A DNA stretch of 64,000 nt from Pseudomonas mendocina (GTDB lineage: Bacteria; Pseudomonadota; Gammaproteobacteria; Pseudomonadales; Pseudomonadaceae): assembly GCA_037482215.1 (NCBI GenBank), contig CP148074.1, positions 744,001-808,000 on the forward strand. Reading direction: 5' to 3'. How positions within the stretch are numbered: position 1 is the stretch's first letter; each line of letters begins with the position of its first letter. Positions 15,745-25,168 of this stretch are shown piece by piece. The notes below the pieces were generated by a model that was not told where the DNA came from, made no database searches, and saw nothing but the letters and a program-made list of their open reading frames with translations. The position numbers were made by a program, and so were the translations under genes.

Positions 15745-17652
15745 TTACAGCGACGGTGTCCAGGTCATGCCGAGCATGACGGCGGACGGTGTTTCCTGAT
15801 AGCCATACTCTTTGCCCTGATAGCTGTAGACCAAGCGGCTGTAGTCTTTGTCCAGGGCGTTGTTCCACTTCAAATCAAAGCTCAGCTCGTCACTGGCCTT
15901 CCAGCTGGTGCGCAGATCCAGCACGCCGTAGCCAGCCAGTTCGGAGCTGTTGGCGGCATTGGCATAGCTGCTGCTGACCGCGCTGAAGCTAGCACCGACG
16001 CCGATGCTGCCGAACTGGCGGTCCACATCGAAGTTTAGGGTGCGGCGGGCGCGGTTAGGCAGGGTGTGGCCGGACTCACGGTCACGCGGGTCGATAATGC
16101 TGATGCCAAGGTTAGTCTGCCAGCCGAACAGCTTTTGTTTCAGGCTGGCTTCAAAGCCGTGGATGCGTGCGCGGGACACGTTATCCATGGTGCTTTCCCA
16201 TGTGACCGGGTCGCTGACATAGGCAATCAGGTCGCGGAAGTCGGTGCGGTATAGCGATGCCTCCAGTGTGGTGGTTTCGCTGAGCTGGCTACGCCATTGC
16301 AGCTCATAGCTTTTGGAGGTTTCAGGCTTGAGGTTTGGGTTGCCTTGGTAACCGCTGTCGTAGGGCCAGTAAAGATCAGCAAAGGTCGGAACACGGAAGC
16401 CTTCGGCGTAGGACAGAATCAACTGATTATCGTCGTTCAACGGCAGAGTCAGGGCGCCGTTAAAGGTGTTTTCGCTGCCGAACTGCTCGTTGTCGTCGTG
16501 GCGCATGCCCAGTTCGGTAGAGAAGTGCTCGCCCTCGAAACTGTGTTGAGCGAACAGCGCTTGGTTATCGCGGTCGTTCTGCGAGAAGTCATTGCTGCTG
16601 CGCACCTTGTCGTTCAGGTACTCAGCACCGGTGCGCAGGCTGTGGCCGTTGCCCAGTGACAGGGTATTGAGCCAGCTGACGGTGTCGCGGTAGGTGTTGT
16701 TGACGGTGCTGCCAGCAAAAAGCTTGTCGAAGTTTTCTTGCTTGTCTTCGCTGTGGCCCAGCTCAATGCGGGTGTTCCACAGGTCATTGATGCGGGCATC
16801 CAGATAAGCCGAGCTGCTGCTGACGCTGTATTCGTCGTAAGGCTTGCTGGGGCTGCTGGTGAAGGTCGTGCTGTCCCAGCGGCCGAAGGGGTTATCGAAC
16901 TCGGTTTTACCCCGTTGATCCAAGACGGACAGGCCCAGTTCGATATCGTCAGTCAGTTGATGGCTGAGGGTGCCGGAGAGGGAGCGGTTGCGGTACGCGT
17001 CGTGGTCGGCATCCTTCGGGTAGGATTTGCGGGTGCGGTCGAAACCCTGGGTTTCTTCCAGTGCAGCGGTGAGGCTGAAACGGGTGCGCTCATCGCCACC
17101 GGACAGGCCCAGTGAACGCTCCCAAGTGCCGTCACTGCCACCTGCAATGCGTACTGTCGGGTTCAGCCCCTGAGCAGCGCCGCGGCGGGTGAAGATCTGC
17201 ACAACGCCGCCCATGGCGTCTGCGCCGTAAATGGCCGAGCGTGAGCCGCGTAGTACTTCAATACGTTCGATCTGATCAACGCTCAGGTATTGCAGGCTGG
17301 CCCCGCCCACGGTGGCCGAACCTACTCGTACGCCATCAATCAGCACCAAGCTTTGTGCCGTGCTGGTGCCGCGAATGTACAGGCCGTAGCTGGCACCGCG
17401 ACCACCGTAGTTGGCGACTTGTACGCCGGGGACGTGAGTCAGTAATTCCAGCACGTTGGTCGGGCGCAGGCGCTCGATGTCAGCGCGGGTGAACACGCTG
17501 CTGGCGGTTGTGGAGTCGGCGCGCTTTTGTACATCGCGGTTCGCGGTAATCAGCGTATCGGACAATTGCAGTGCATCATCACGGGATGCCGCATCAGCCA
17601 ATGGCAAGCAGGGTGCCAGGGCCACGGCCAAGGCAATTCGGGACAGTTTCAT
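15745..17652 (-). CDS. btuB: TonB-dependent vitamin B12 receptor BtuB
   Basis: A 635-residue outer-membrane receptor. It has a signal peptide (about 1-21), a TonB-box-like DTLITANRD segment, a plug domain (about 45-150 with the VLRGSRSAIYGADAMGGVV motif) and a 22-strand barrel ending in an aromatic/hydrophobic terminus (MLGMTWTPSL). It imports cobalamin to the periplasm using TonB energy. The upstream leader is a clear cobalamin riboswitch, which fixes the substrate better than homology alone. The ATG at 17652 has its GAGG ribosome-binding site inside a hairpin (17663-17690). Confidence 0.95.
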   Translation of the reverse strand: MKLSRIALAVALAPCLPLADAASRDDALQLSDTLITANRDVQKRADSTTASSVFTRADIERLRPTNVLELLTHVPGVQVANYGGRGASYGLYIRGTSTAQSLVLIDGVRVGSATVGGASLQYLSVDQIERIEVLRGSRSAIYGADAMGGVVQIFTRRGAAQGLNPTVRIAGGSDGTWERSLGLSGGDERTRFSLTAALEETQGFDRTRKSYPKDADHDAYRNRSLSGTLSHQLTDDIELGLSVLDQRGKTEFDNPFGRWDSTTFTSSPSKPYDEYSVSSSSAYLDARINDLWNTRIELGHSEDKQENFDKLFAGSTVNNTYRDTVSWLNTLSLGNGHSLRTGAEYLNDKVRSSNDFSQNDRDNQALFAQHSFEGEHFSTELGMRHDDNEQFGSENTFNGALTLPLNDDNQLILSYAEGFRVPTFADLYWPYDSGYQGNPNLKPETSKSYELQWRSQLSETTTLEASLYRTDFRDLIAYVSDPVTWESTMDNVSRARIHGFEASLKQKLFGWQTNLGISIIDPRDRESGHTLPNRARRTLNFDVDRQFGSIGVGASFSAVSSSYANAANSSELAGYGVLDLRTSWKASDELSFDLKWNNALDKDYSRLVYSYQGKEYGYQETPSAVMLGMTWTPSL

Positions 17653-17662
17653 CAGGAAGAAT

Positions 17663-17690
17663 CCTCAAAAGGTCAGAAAGACTTTTGAGG
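17663..17690 (-). promoter_or_regulatory. Shine-Dalgarno-sequestering hairpin of btuB
   Basis: A 9-bp inverted repeat (CCTCAAAAG / CTTTTGAGG) with a 10-nt loop. On the coding strand the downstream arm contains the TTTTGAGG that holds the btuB Shine-Dalgarno, 10 nt before the ATG. This is the expected expression platform of the cobalamin riboswitch acting at translation. Confidence 0.6.
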
Positions 17691-17761
17691 AGGGCAGGGA
17701 CAAGAACGGGGGGCGGGCAGACGCGCCCCGAGCTTGACGGTGATGCCCTCCGCAACACCAG

Positions 17762-17958
17762 TCGCAACCATCAGGGCCGGTCTCCGGACTCTCGACCTGC
17801 GCAACCTCGCCTTCCCGGTTTGACCCAGTGGCTGTTGAGGCGCGTGCAGCACAAAGCTGCTGTCGATTACCGTTGCGGGGGCAGTGCCGGGATTGTCTGA
17901 TGACGCACCGGCTTCCCGTTTAACGCCGCTTCATATGAAGCAAGCGCACCCTGGCGGA
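17762..17958 (-). ncRNA. cobalamin riboswitch
   Basis: On the minus strand the conserved B12-element parts occur in order: an AACGGGAAGCCGGTGCG segment, CTGCCCCCGCAACGGTAA, GCCACTGGGT, CGGGAAGGCGAG and the B12 box AGTCCGGAGACCGGCC (17775-17790). It lies about 110 nt upstream of btuB. The outer boundaries are approximate because the P1 helix was not resolved. It should lower btuB, and possibly the downstream import genes, when adenosylcobalamin is plentiful. Confidence 0.95.
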
Positions 17959-17960
17959 AG

Positions 17961-17987
17961 TAAAACGCCGCGCACCTTAATGCGCGG
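17961..17987 (-). terminator. rho-independent terminator of dxs
   Basis: On the minus strand a CCGCGCA / TGCGCGG stem with a 6-nt loop is followed by CGTTTTA, 16 nt after the dxs stop codon and just before the riboswitch region. Confidence 0.65.
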
Positions 17988-18003
17988 ATACAGCAATTAC
18001 AAG

Positions 18004-19908
18004 TTACAGATTCAGCTGAGCCAGACGTTTGCGCACAGCGCTTTCAATGCCGTCAGCGTCGAGGCCGCACTCAGCCAGCATTTGAGCGGGTTTTGCGTGC
18101 TCTACGTAGTAGTCAGGCAGACCCAGGTGCAGGATCGGTTTGGCGATGGCTTCTTGGGCGAGGAACTCGCTGACCGCGCTACCTGCGCCGCCCATGATGC
18201 TGTTCTCTTCGATCGTCACCAGTAACTCATGACTGCCTGCCAGTTCGCGTACCAAGGCTTCGTCCAGTGGTTTGACGAAGCGCATATCGACCACGGTGGC
18301 ATCCAGTTGCTCGGCTACTTTCAGGGCTTCGGCCAGTTGCACACCGAATACCAGCAGGGCGGTTTGTTTGCCTTGGCGACGTACCACGCCTTTGCCAATT
18401 TCCAGCGGCGTCAGCTCAGTTTCGATCGTGGCGTTCGGGCCGGTGCCGCGCGGGTAACGCACAGCTGCCGGGCCGTTATGCAGATGGCCGGTGGTGAGCA
18501 TACGGCGCAGTTCGTTCTCATCGCTCGGGGTCATCACCAGCATGCCGGGGATGCAGCGCAGGTAGGACAGGTCGAAGCTACCGGCGTGAGTCGGGCCATC
18601 TTCACCAACCAGACCTGCACGGTCGATGGCGAACAGCACGTCGAGGTTCTGCACAGCCACGTCGTGGATCAACTGATCGTAGGCGCGCTGGAGGAAGGTC
18701 GAATAAATCGCCACCACCGGCTTGCTACCTTCACAGGCCATACCTGCGGCCAGGGTGACGGCGTGTTGCTCGGCAATCGCGACGTCGAAATAGCGCTCGG
18801 GGTATTTCTCGCTGAAGGCAACCAGATCGGAGCCTTCTTTCATCGCCGGTGTAATACCAATCAGGCGCGGATCGGCGGCAGCCATATCGCACAGCCACTG
18901 GCCAAACACGCTGGAATATTTCGGCCCGCTGACAGCTTTTGGCGCTGCGGGGGCGTTGGCTGTTTTCACTGGCTCCAGCTTGGTGATGGCGTGATAACCA
19001 ATTGGGTCAGCTTCAGCTGGGGAGAAACCTTTGCCCTTACGGGTGATGATGTGCAGGAACTGCGGGCCTTCCAGATCGCGCATGTTACGCAGGGTGGCGA
19101 GCAGTGTCGGCAGGTCGTGGCCGTCGATGGGGCCGATGTAGTTCCAGCCCAGTTCTTCGAACAATGTGCCGGGGACCAGCATGCCTTTGGCGTGCTCTTC
19201 GGTCTTGCGGGCAATTTCCCAGGCACCCGGCAAGCGCGACAGAATCTTTTTGCTGCCTTCACGCATGCTGGCGTAGGTGCGGCTGGAGAGTATCTTGGCC
19301 AGATAGTTAGACAAGCCGCCGACGTTCTTGGAGATCGACATGTCGTTGTCGTTCAAGATCACCAGCATGTTGGCATTGACTTCGGTGGCGTGGTTAAGCG
19401 CCTCGAATGCCATACCGGCGGTCATCGCGCCGTCGCCGATTACAGCCACGGATTTACGTTTGCTGCCTTGCAGGCGGGCGGCAATGGCCATGCCCAGCGC
19501 TGCACTGATGCTGGTGCTGGAGTGACCGACGCCAAAGGTGTCGTACTCACTTTCGCTGCGGCGCGGGAAGGCGGCAATGCCGTCCTTCTGGCGCAGGCTG
19601 GACATGCGCTCGCGACGGCCGGTGAGAATCTTGTGCGGGTAGGCTTGGTGGCCTACGTCCCACACCAAGCGGTCATCCGGGGTGTCGAATACATAGTGCA
19701 GGGCAACGGTCAGTTCGATAACACCCAGACCAGCACCGAAGTGGCCTCCAGTCTGACCAACGGTGTAGAGCAGGTACTCACGCAACTCATCGGCCAGCGT
19801 CTCCAGCTCGGCCTCACCCAGACGGCGCAGTGCGTCCGGCGTGCTGGCACGGTCTAAGAGGGGCGTCAGCGGGCGTTCACGGGGGATCTCGTGGAAGGTC
19901 GTCGGCAT
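18004..19908 (-). CDS. dxs: 1-deoxy-D-xylulose-5-phosphate synthase
   Basis: A 634-residue thiamine-diphosphate enzyme that condenses pyruvate and glyceraldehyde 3-phosphate, the entry step of the MEP isoprenoid pathway. The TPP/Mg motif [17 protein letters not shown]...NDNDMSIS, the GHSSTSIS segment and the transketolase-like central and C-terminal domains (for example DGPTHAG and RYPRG) are intact. The ATG at 19908 begins [13 protein letters not shown], as in pseudomonad homologues. In Pseudomonas it usually follows xseB and ispA; here those genes are 9 kb upstream on the same strand, so dxs must have its own promoter in the 130 bp before it or be read from the insert. Confidence 0.97.
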   Translation of the reverse strand: MPTTFHEIPRERPLTPLLDRASTPDALRRLGEAELETLADELREYLLYTVGQTGGHFGAGLGVIELTVALHYVFDTPDDRLVWDVGHQAYPHKILTGRRERMSSLRQKDGIAAFPRRSESEYDTFGVGHSSTSISAALGMAIAARLQGSKRKSVAVIGDGAMTAGMAFEALNHATEVNANMLVILNDNDMSISKNVGGLSNYLAKILSSRTYASMREGSKKILSRLPGAWEIARKTEEHAKGMLVPGTLFEELGWNYIGPIDGHDLPTLLATLRNMRDLEGPQFLHIITRKGKGFSPAEADPIGYHAITKLEPVKTANAPAAPKAVSGPKYSSVFGQWLCDMAAADPRLIGITPAMKEGSDLVAFSEKYPERYFDVAIAEQHAVTLAAGMACEGSKPVVAIYSTFLQRAYDQLIHDVAVQNLDVLFAIDRAGLVGEDGPTHAGSFDLSYLRCIPGMLVMTPSDENELRRMLTTGHLHNGPAAVRYPRGTGPNATIETELTPLEIGKGVVRRQGKQTALLVFGVQLAEALKVAEQLDATVVDMRFVKPLDEALVRELAGSHELLVTIEENSIMGGAGSAVSEFLAQEAIAKPILHLGLPDYYVEHAKPAQMLAECGLDADGIESAVRKRLAQLNL

Positions 19909-20007
19909 CAGGCGGATCGTTATAAATTCATAAGAATTAAGAAGTTTACCCGAAGCGTGGAGAACTGCCCAAACATGCCGTGTTACGACATGTCATTTGT
20001 GGATAAC

Positions 20008-20034
20008 TGGCGCCGCTGCCGACGAGCGGCGCCA
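20008..20034 (-). terminator. strong hairpin after the carboxylase gene
   Basis: A 10-bp perfect stem TGGCGCCGCT / AGCGGCGCCA with a 7-nt loop, 8 nt downstream of the carboxylase stop. No T-run follows, so it may end transcription together with Rho or protect the 3' end. Confidence 0.5.
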
Positions 20035-20041
20035 ATTATCG

Positions 20042-23000
20042 TCACCACGTGTCGATTGGGCGTTTCTTGCCTGAGCGGGCCGCCGGTTGGGGTGCGGCAT
20101 TTAGTCCACGTAGTAGCCAAGAGCGGGTTTCCAGTGGATCAATCACCGCATCAATCTCCAGAAAGCTGGCCATGTTGATGCCTTTACCGTTTTCATAAGC
20201 CTTAGCCACCAGTTTGTCGAACAACTGCTGGCGCTGGGCCGGGTCTTCCACGGCTGCCAGCTCTTTAGCAAAGCCAAGCCGCACGGCACCCTCCAGGCCC
20301 ATGGCGCCAAACTCGGCGCTGGGCCAAGCGATGGTGAACATCGGCGAGTGGAAGCTGCCTGCCGCCATGGCCTGAGCGCCCAGGCCGTAGCCTTTGCGCA
20401 AGACCACGGTGAAGAACGGCACCGACAGGCTTGCTGCTGCCACAAACATGCGCGACACATGGCGCACCGTGGCCTGTTTCTCCGACTCCGGGCCGACCAT
20501 AAAACCGGGTGTGTCGCACAGCGACAGCAGCGGGATATCGAAGGCATCGCACAGCTGCATAAAGCGCGCAGCCTTGTCGCCCGCCACCGCATCAATCGCC
20601 CCGCCGAGGTGGGCCGGGTTGTTGGCGATCAGGCCGAACGGCTTGCCCTCAATGCGAATAAAGGCGGTGATCAGCCCCGGCGCAAACTGACGGCGCAATT
20701 CCAGTACTGAGCCTGTGTCGGCCAGGGTTTCGATGACGCTGCGGATGTCGTAGACGCGCAGGCGATTTTCCGGGATCAAGTGGCGCAGCTCGCGTTGGTC
20801 GGCGCATTGCCAGTCGCTGGTCGTACCCTGGAAGTAACTCAGGTATTGCTGAGCCACGCGCACGGCCTCCACTTCGTCAGCGACCAGCACATCGATGACT
20901 CCATTAGGGCCTTGCACGCTGGTTGGGCCAACTTCTTCAGGCTTGAAGCTGCCCAGCCCGCCACCTTCGATCATGGCCGGGCCTGCCATGCCGATGCTGG
21001 CATTTGCGGTGGCGATGATCACATCGCAGCAACCCAGCAGGGCGGCGTTGCCGGCAAAACAGCGGCCAGACACAACGCCCACCAGCGGTACCAGCCCGGA
21101 CAGCTTGGCCATGCCGACAAAGGTGTGACAGTCCAGCCCGGCTACACCGACCCAGTCGGTATCGCCAGGGCGACCACCGCCGCCTTCGGCAAACAGCACC
21201 ACAGGCAAGCGCCACAGTTCGGCAAGGCCGAGCATGCGGTCGGTCTTCTTGTGGTTCATCACCCCCTGAGTACCGGCGAATACGGTGTAGTCGTAAGCGA
21301 TGGCCATGCAGCGTGCCGCTTCCGCGCCGAAGGTGGAGGCGTTGACTGTGCCGATGCCTGCTACCAGCCCATCCGCCGGGCTTTGCTCGATCAGCTCTTG
21401 CAACGGTCGGCGACGACGCTGGGCGGCAATCGCCAGTGCGCCGTATTCGCTGAAACTGCCTTCATCCAGCAGCTGCGCCAGATTCTCCCGGGCGGTGCGC
21501 TGGCCGGTTTTACGGCGCTTGGCCACGGCGTCCGGGCGGCGCTCATCACGGGTGATGGCGTGACGTTCGAGTACTTCGGCAAGGTCAGCGCGGATGTGGT
21601 CGAGGTCGAAGCTCTCTTCCGTGGCGCTGTGCTCGGCGGTCACTTCCGCTGGTTCGATTATCACCAGCGGCTGGCCCTCTGCGACGCTGGCGCCAGGCTC
21701 GACCAGCAGGCTGCGGACGATGCCGCTGTGGCTGGCTTTGATCACGAACTCCATCTTCATCGCTTCCAGCACGGCGATGCTCTGGCCGACGGCTACTGCG
21801 TCGCCTTCAGCCACCTCAAGGGTCACCACCACGCCGGTGCTGGGCGTGTTCAGGGGCACATAGCCTTCGGGGATAACGGCAGCTTGCTGCTCGGTTTGTG
21901 TCTGAACCGGATTGCCTGCGACATAGCGGTTTGGGTGAGCGTCTGCGGGCGTTTGCAACAGGTTGGTCAGTTGGCTTTCTACAAAACGGGTGTTGACCGT
22001 ATAGCCTTCGACTTCCGGACGGCGCAGCAGGTTTTGCAGCAGGCTGATGTTGTTGCTGACGCCCTCCAGACGAAATTCGCACAGCGCACGGTAGGCACGG
22101 CGCAGGGCGCTTGGGTAATCCGCGGCGTGGGCGATGAGTTTGGCCAGCAGTGAGTCGTAGCTGGGGCTGATGCAGTAACCAGCGTAGCCGTAGCCATCTA
22201 CGCGCAGGCCGGGGCCGCTGGGCGGTTGATAGGCGCTTAAGGTGCCGATGGCTGGGCGCGTGCTGCCGTCGGCGTTCATGCTTTCCAGATTGATGCGCAG
22301 CTGCACGGCACAGCCGTTCAGCGCGGGTGGCTGACTCAAACCGAGTGAGGCGAGGCTGTGGCCAGCCGCGAGTTTGAGCTGGGTATGCAGCAGGTCGACG
22401 CCGCTCACCTGCTCAGTGACAGTGTGCTCGACCTGAATGCGCGGGTTGGCTTCCATAAAGTAGAAGCGCTGCGGGTTTTCCCCATCCAGCAGAAATTCGA
22501 ATGTGCCCAGGCCCTGATAGTGGGCGGCTTTGGCCATACGCAGGGCCGCATCAATCATGCGTTCGCGGGTGTCGCCGGGCAGGTCCGGGCTGGGGGCGAT
22601 TTCCACCAGTTTTTGCTGGCGTCGTTGCAGGCTGCAATCCCGCTCCCACAGGTGGCTTACGTTACCGTCGACATCGCCCAGCACCTGAATTTCAATGTGG
22701 CGGGCATTGCTCACCAGTTGTTCGACATACAACGCATCGTTACCAAACGCGGCGCGTGCTTCGGACTGGCAGCGGGCGAAGGCTTCATCCAGCTCTGCCA
22801 CGTCGAAAACCGGACGCATGCCGCGCCCGCCGCCACCGGCCAGTGCCTTGAGCATCACCGCGCCATGTTCGGCGAGAAATGCCTGGGCCTGCTCCGGGGT
22901 GATCGCCTGATTGATCCCGGCCACCAGTGGTACGTCGCATTGCTCGGCCAGTTGGCGAGCAGCCGCTTTGTCGCCAAACAGGCGCAGCACTTCGGCATCT

Positions 23001-23320
23001 GGGCCGATAAAGCGGATGCCGGCCTCAGCGCAGCGTTGGGCAAATCCCGGGTTTTCCGCGAGGAATCCGTAGCCGGGATGGACCGCATCGCAGCCTTCAC
23101 GCTGGGCGATTTCGATCAGCTGGTCGATGTTCAGATAAGCCGGTACGCCACGACCTTGCAGGGCAACGGCGCTGTCGGCGACCCGGCAGTGCAGGGATTG
23201 GGCGTCATCTTCGGCGTAGACCGCCACGCTGTGAATGCCCAGCTCGCCAGCCGCGCGGGCAATGCGGATGGCGATTTCGCCGCGGTTGGCGATCAGCAAC
23301 TTGGTAAACAGTACGTTCAC
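20042..23320 (-). CDS. single-chain biotin-dependent acyl-CoA carboxylase (LCC-type)
   Basis: A 1092-residue fusion of all carboxylase parts: biotin carboxylase with ATP-grasp (about 4-455, start LLIANRGEIAIR, GGGGRGM loop), a biotinyl domain with EAMKMEF (biotin on Lys522), and a carboxyltransferase made of N- and C-halves (about 590-1092). This order matches the long-chain acyl-CoA carboxylases described from mycobacteria and Pseudomonas aeruginosa, rather than pyruvate carboxylase (no pyruvate-binding HMGL domain) or two-subunit propionyl/geranyl carboxylases. The GTG at 23320 has a GGAGG site 6 nt upstream and overlaps the ligase stop (GTGA). With the adjacent ligase it would activate and carboxylate an unknown acid; the substrate is not determined. 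Confidence 0.9.
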   Translation of the reverse strand: MNVLFTKLLIANRGEIAIRIARAAGELGIHSVAVYAEDDAQSLHCRVADSAVALQGRGVPAYLNIDQLIEIAQREGCDAVHPGYGFLAENPGFAQRCAEAGIRFIGPDAEVLRLFGDKAAARQLAEQCDVPLVAGINQAITPEQAQAFLAEHGAVMLKALAGGGGRGMRPVFDVAELDEAFARCQSEARAAFGNDALYVEQLVSNARHIEIQVLGDVDGNVSHLWERDCSLQRRQQKLVEIAPSPDLPGDTRERMIDAALRMAKAAHYQGLGTFEFLLDGENPQRFYFMEANPRIQVEHTVTEQVSGVDLLHTQLKLAAGHSLASLGLSQPPALNGCAVQLRINLESMNADGSTRPAIGTLSAYQPPSGPGLRVDGYGYAGYCISPSYDSLLAKLIAHAADYPSALRRAYRALCEFRLEGVSNNISLLQNLLRRPEVEGYTVNTRFVESQLTNLLQTPADAHPNRYVAGNPVQTQTEQQAAVIPEGYVPLNTPSTGVVVTLEVAEGDAVAVGQSIAVLEAMKMEFVIKASHSGIVRSLLVEPGASVAEGQPLVIIEPAEVTAEHSATEESFDLDHIRADLAEVLERHAITRDERRPDAVAKRRKTGQRTARENLAQLLDEGSFSEYGALAIAAQRRRRPLQELIEQSPADGLVAGIGTVNASTFGAEAARCMAIAYDYTVFAGTQGVMNHKKTDRMLGLAELWRLPVVLFAEGGGGRPGDTDWVGVAGLDCHTFVGMAKLSGLVPLVGVVSGRCFAGNAALLGCCDVIIATANASIGMAGPAMIEGGGLGSFKPEEVGPTSVQGPNGVIDVLVADEVEAVRVAQQYLSYFQGTTSDWQCADQRELRHLIPENRLRVYDIRSVIETLADTGSVLELRRQFAPGLITAFIRIEGKPFGLIANNPAHLGGAIDAVAGDKAARFMQLCDAFDIPLLSLCDTPGFMVGPESEKQATVRHVSRMFVAAASLSVPFFTVVLRKGYGLGAQAMAAGSFHSPMFTIAWPSAEFGAMGLEGAVRLGFAKELAAVEDPAQRQQLFDKLVAKAYENGKGINMASFLEIDAVIDPLETRSWLLRGLNAAPQPAARSGKKRPIDTW

Positions 23321-25008
23321 AGCAGAGCCTCCAGCTCGTTCTTTTTCACTTTGCCGGTGGCAGTCATGGGCAGAGCCTCGACCAGCCGGATCTCCGGCAC
23401 TTTGTACACAGCCATGGAATCGCGGCACCAGGCACTCAGGCTCTCCACGCTGCTGGCGCTACCCGGTTTGATCACGATAAAGGCCACGGGCTGCTGCCCG
23501 CGTTTTTCATCGGCGCGGCCAATAACAGCGCTGGCGAGAATGTCCGGGTGCTGGCCGAGCATGGCCTCCAGCTCGCTGGGGAATACGCTCATGCCGTTCA
23601 CCTTGAGCATCTCCTTACGGCGTCCCAGATAGCGGATGAAGCCCTGTTCGGTGATCTGGCCGAGGTCGCCGGTGTGCAGCCAGCCATCGCGCAGGGCGCG
23701 AGCGGATTCTTCCGGGCGCTGCCAGTAACCGTGCAGCAGTGACGGCGAGCGCACGCACAGTTCGCCTTCTGCGCCTAGAGGCAGCAGCTCGCCCGTGTCG
23801 AAATCGCAGACTTTGAACTGCGTTCCCGGCACTGGCAGACCAACGAAAGTCGGTGCGCTTTTGAGGTCAAAGTTGTCGTTTTGCAGCCCGGCGGTGAAGG
23901 TGTCGCAGGTGTGGGTTTCGGTCATGCCGAAGCTGAATTCAAACAGGGTGGTGCAGGTCAGCTCTTTCCAGCGGCGGCGGTAATCGATGGTGAGTTTTTT
24001 AATGAAGGATATGCAGCCGACAGCCTTCAGCGAACGTAGGTCGTACTGACCCAGCTTGGGGTGATCCAGCACTTCCGCGGCGCTATCGACCAGCACGCCG
24101 CAGTGGCTGACTCGGTAATGCTGTACCGCCGCCATAAAGGCTTCAGCGTCCCAGCGCGCCAGCAACACAAGGCGGCAGCCGCTGTACACCGGGAACAGCA
24201 GGCCGGAGTTTTCCCCGGCAATCCAGAATTCGGGGAGGAAGTTGAGGAGGATGTCGTCCGGCTTCAGGCCCAGCGCCACCGGCACGAAGCTGGCGCAGGT
24301 GTAGAGCATGTCGCTGTGGGTGTGCACGCAGCCTTTAGGCAGGCCGGTGGTGCCGCCGGTGTAGTTGAGGGCGGCAATATCATCGAGACGGATTGTGTGC
24401 TGTGGCGCGTCGGCAGAGCAGTTATTCAGCGCCGGGAGCAGGTCGATAAAGTCATCACCGCTGACCTTGGGCGCCATCAGCAGATCCGCTACGGGAATGG
24501 TTGGCTGCTCGGGGCGTAGTTCGCTGAGGCTGGTGGCGAGCAGGGTTTTTACGGCGGTTTCCGCCTGCACCTGGCGCACCAGCGGCAGCAACTGGTCGAA
24601 GCAGATCAGGGTGTGCGCGCCGCTGTCGTTCAACTGATAGCTCAGTTCCAGCCCCCGTGCCAGCGGGCTGACCGGTACGTACACGGCTCCGCTGCGCAGG
24701 ATGCCGTAGAAGGCGATATGCAGCTGTGGGCAGTTGGGCATGTACACCGCCACGCGGTCGCCGGGTTTTACGCCCAGCTCGGTCAGCAGATTGGCGCAGC
24801 GGTTGGCCAGTTGATCCAGCTCAGCCCAGCTCAGGCTGTAGCCGTAAAAGTCGAGGGCAATGGCGTTTGGTTGGCCTTGGGCCCAGGCGCGCAGGTAGCC
24901 CGGCAACGGTTGCTGGCCATGGGGGTACTTCGCTTCACGGGGTTTATCTGCGGGCCAGGCAGCAGCGTGCAAGGTGTCCAGGTGTTGCATATAGCGGTCG
25001 AGGGTCAT
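23317..25008 (-). CDS. AMP-dependent acyl-CoA synthetase/ligase
   Basis: A 563-residue ANL-superfamily adenylating enzyme. Key motifs are the P-loop YTGGTTGLPKG, the A5 region FGMTETHTC, the ribose-binding HTGDLG, and the C-terminal hinge RRKEMLKVNG followed by a GKVKKNEL catalytic lysine segment. It joins a carboxylic acid to CoA via an acyl-AMP. The pocket-determining residues do not let me name the acid. The ATG at 25008 is preferred to an upstream GTG. It is translationally coupled to the single-chain carboxylase, which probably uses its product, and divergent from the LysR gene. Confidence 0.9.
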   Translation of the reverse strand: MTLDRYMQHLDTLHAAAWPADKPREAKYPHGQQPLPGYLRAWAQGQPNAIALDFYGYSLSWAELDQLANRCANLLTELGVKPGDRVAVYMPNCPQLHIAFYGILRSGAVYVPVSPLARGLELSYQLNDSGAHTLICFDQLLPLVRQVQAETAVKTLLATSLSELRPEQPTIPVADLLMAPKVSGDDFIDLLPALNNCSADAPQHTIRLDDIAALNYTGGTTGLPKGCVHTHSDMLYTCASFVPVALGLKPDDILLNFLPEFWIAGENSGLLFPVYSGCRLVLLARWDAEAFMAAVQHYRVSHCGVLVDSAAEVLDHPKLGQYDLRSLKAVGCISFIKKLTIDYRRRWKELTCTTLFEFSFGMTETHTCDTFTAGLQNDNFDLKSAPTFVGLPVPGTQFKVCDFDTGELLPLGAEGELCVRSPSLLHGYWQRPEESARALRDGWLHTGDLGQITEQGFIRYLGRRKEMLKVNGMSVFPSELEAMLGQHPDILASAVIGRADEKRGQQPVAFIVIKPGSASSVESLSAWCRDSMAVYKVPEIRLVEALPMTATGKVKKNELEALL

Positions 25009-25091
25009 GGCGCGCACTCGTTGTTGTTCTTGTTGTACGCATCATAGTCAGGCCGCTTTCACCCCAAAACTGACGCTTATTCATCATCAAT

Positions 25092-25108
25092 CATGAATGC
25101 TATGCATG
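25092..25108. promoter_or_regulatory. candidate LysR operator
   Basis: A 17-bp interrupted palindrome, CATG-N-AT-NNN-AT-N-CATG, that contains a T-N11-A core, located in the 160-bp divergent promoter region, 61 bp from lysR and 84 bp from the ligase start. Two further short inverted repeats follow at 25122-25139 and 25138-25152. The location is typical for LysR autoregulation and activation of the divergent operon. Confidence 0.45.
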
Positions 25109-25168
25109 GTTTAATTTGCTTTCAGCCTTGCTAGGCTGAGGCAGATTGCCTCTATAGGTACAGAATCC

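Noticed and set aside
18229..19857. A 542-codon open frame antisense to dxs
   Set aside because: dxs is intact and well conserved; the antisense frame is a consequence of its codon bias.
20780..22153. A 457-codon open frame antisense to the carboxylase gene
   Set aside because: The composition is His/Gly/Ala-rich in the way typical of antisense frames, and the sense gene is clearly real.
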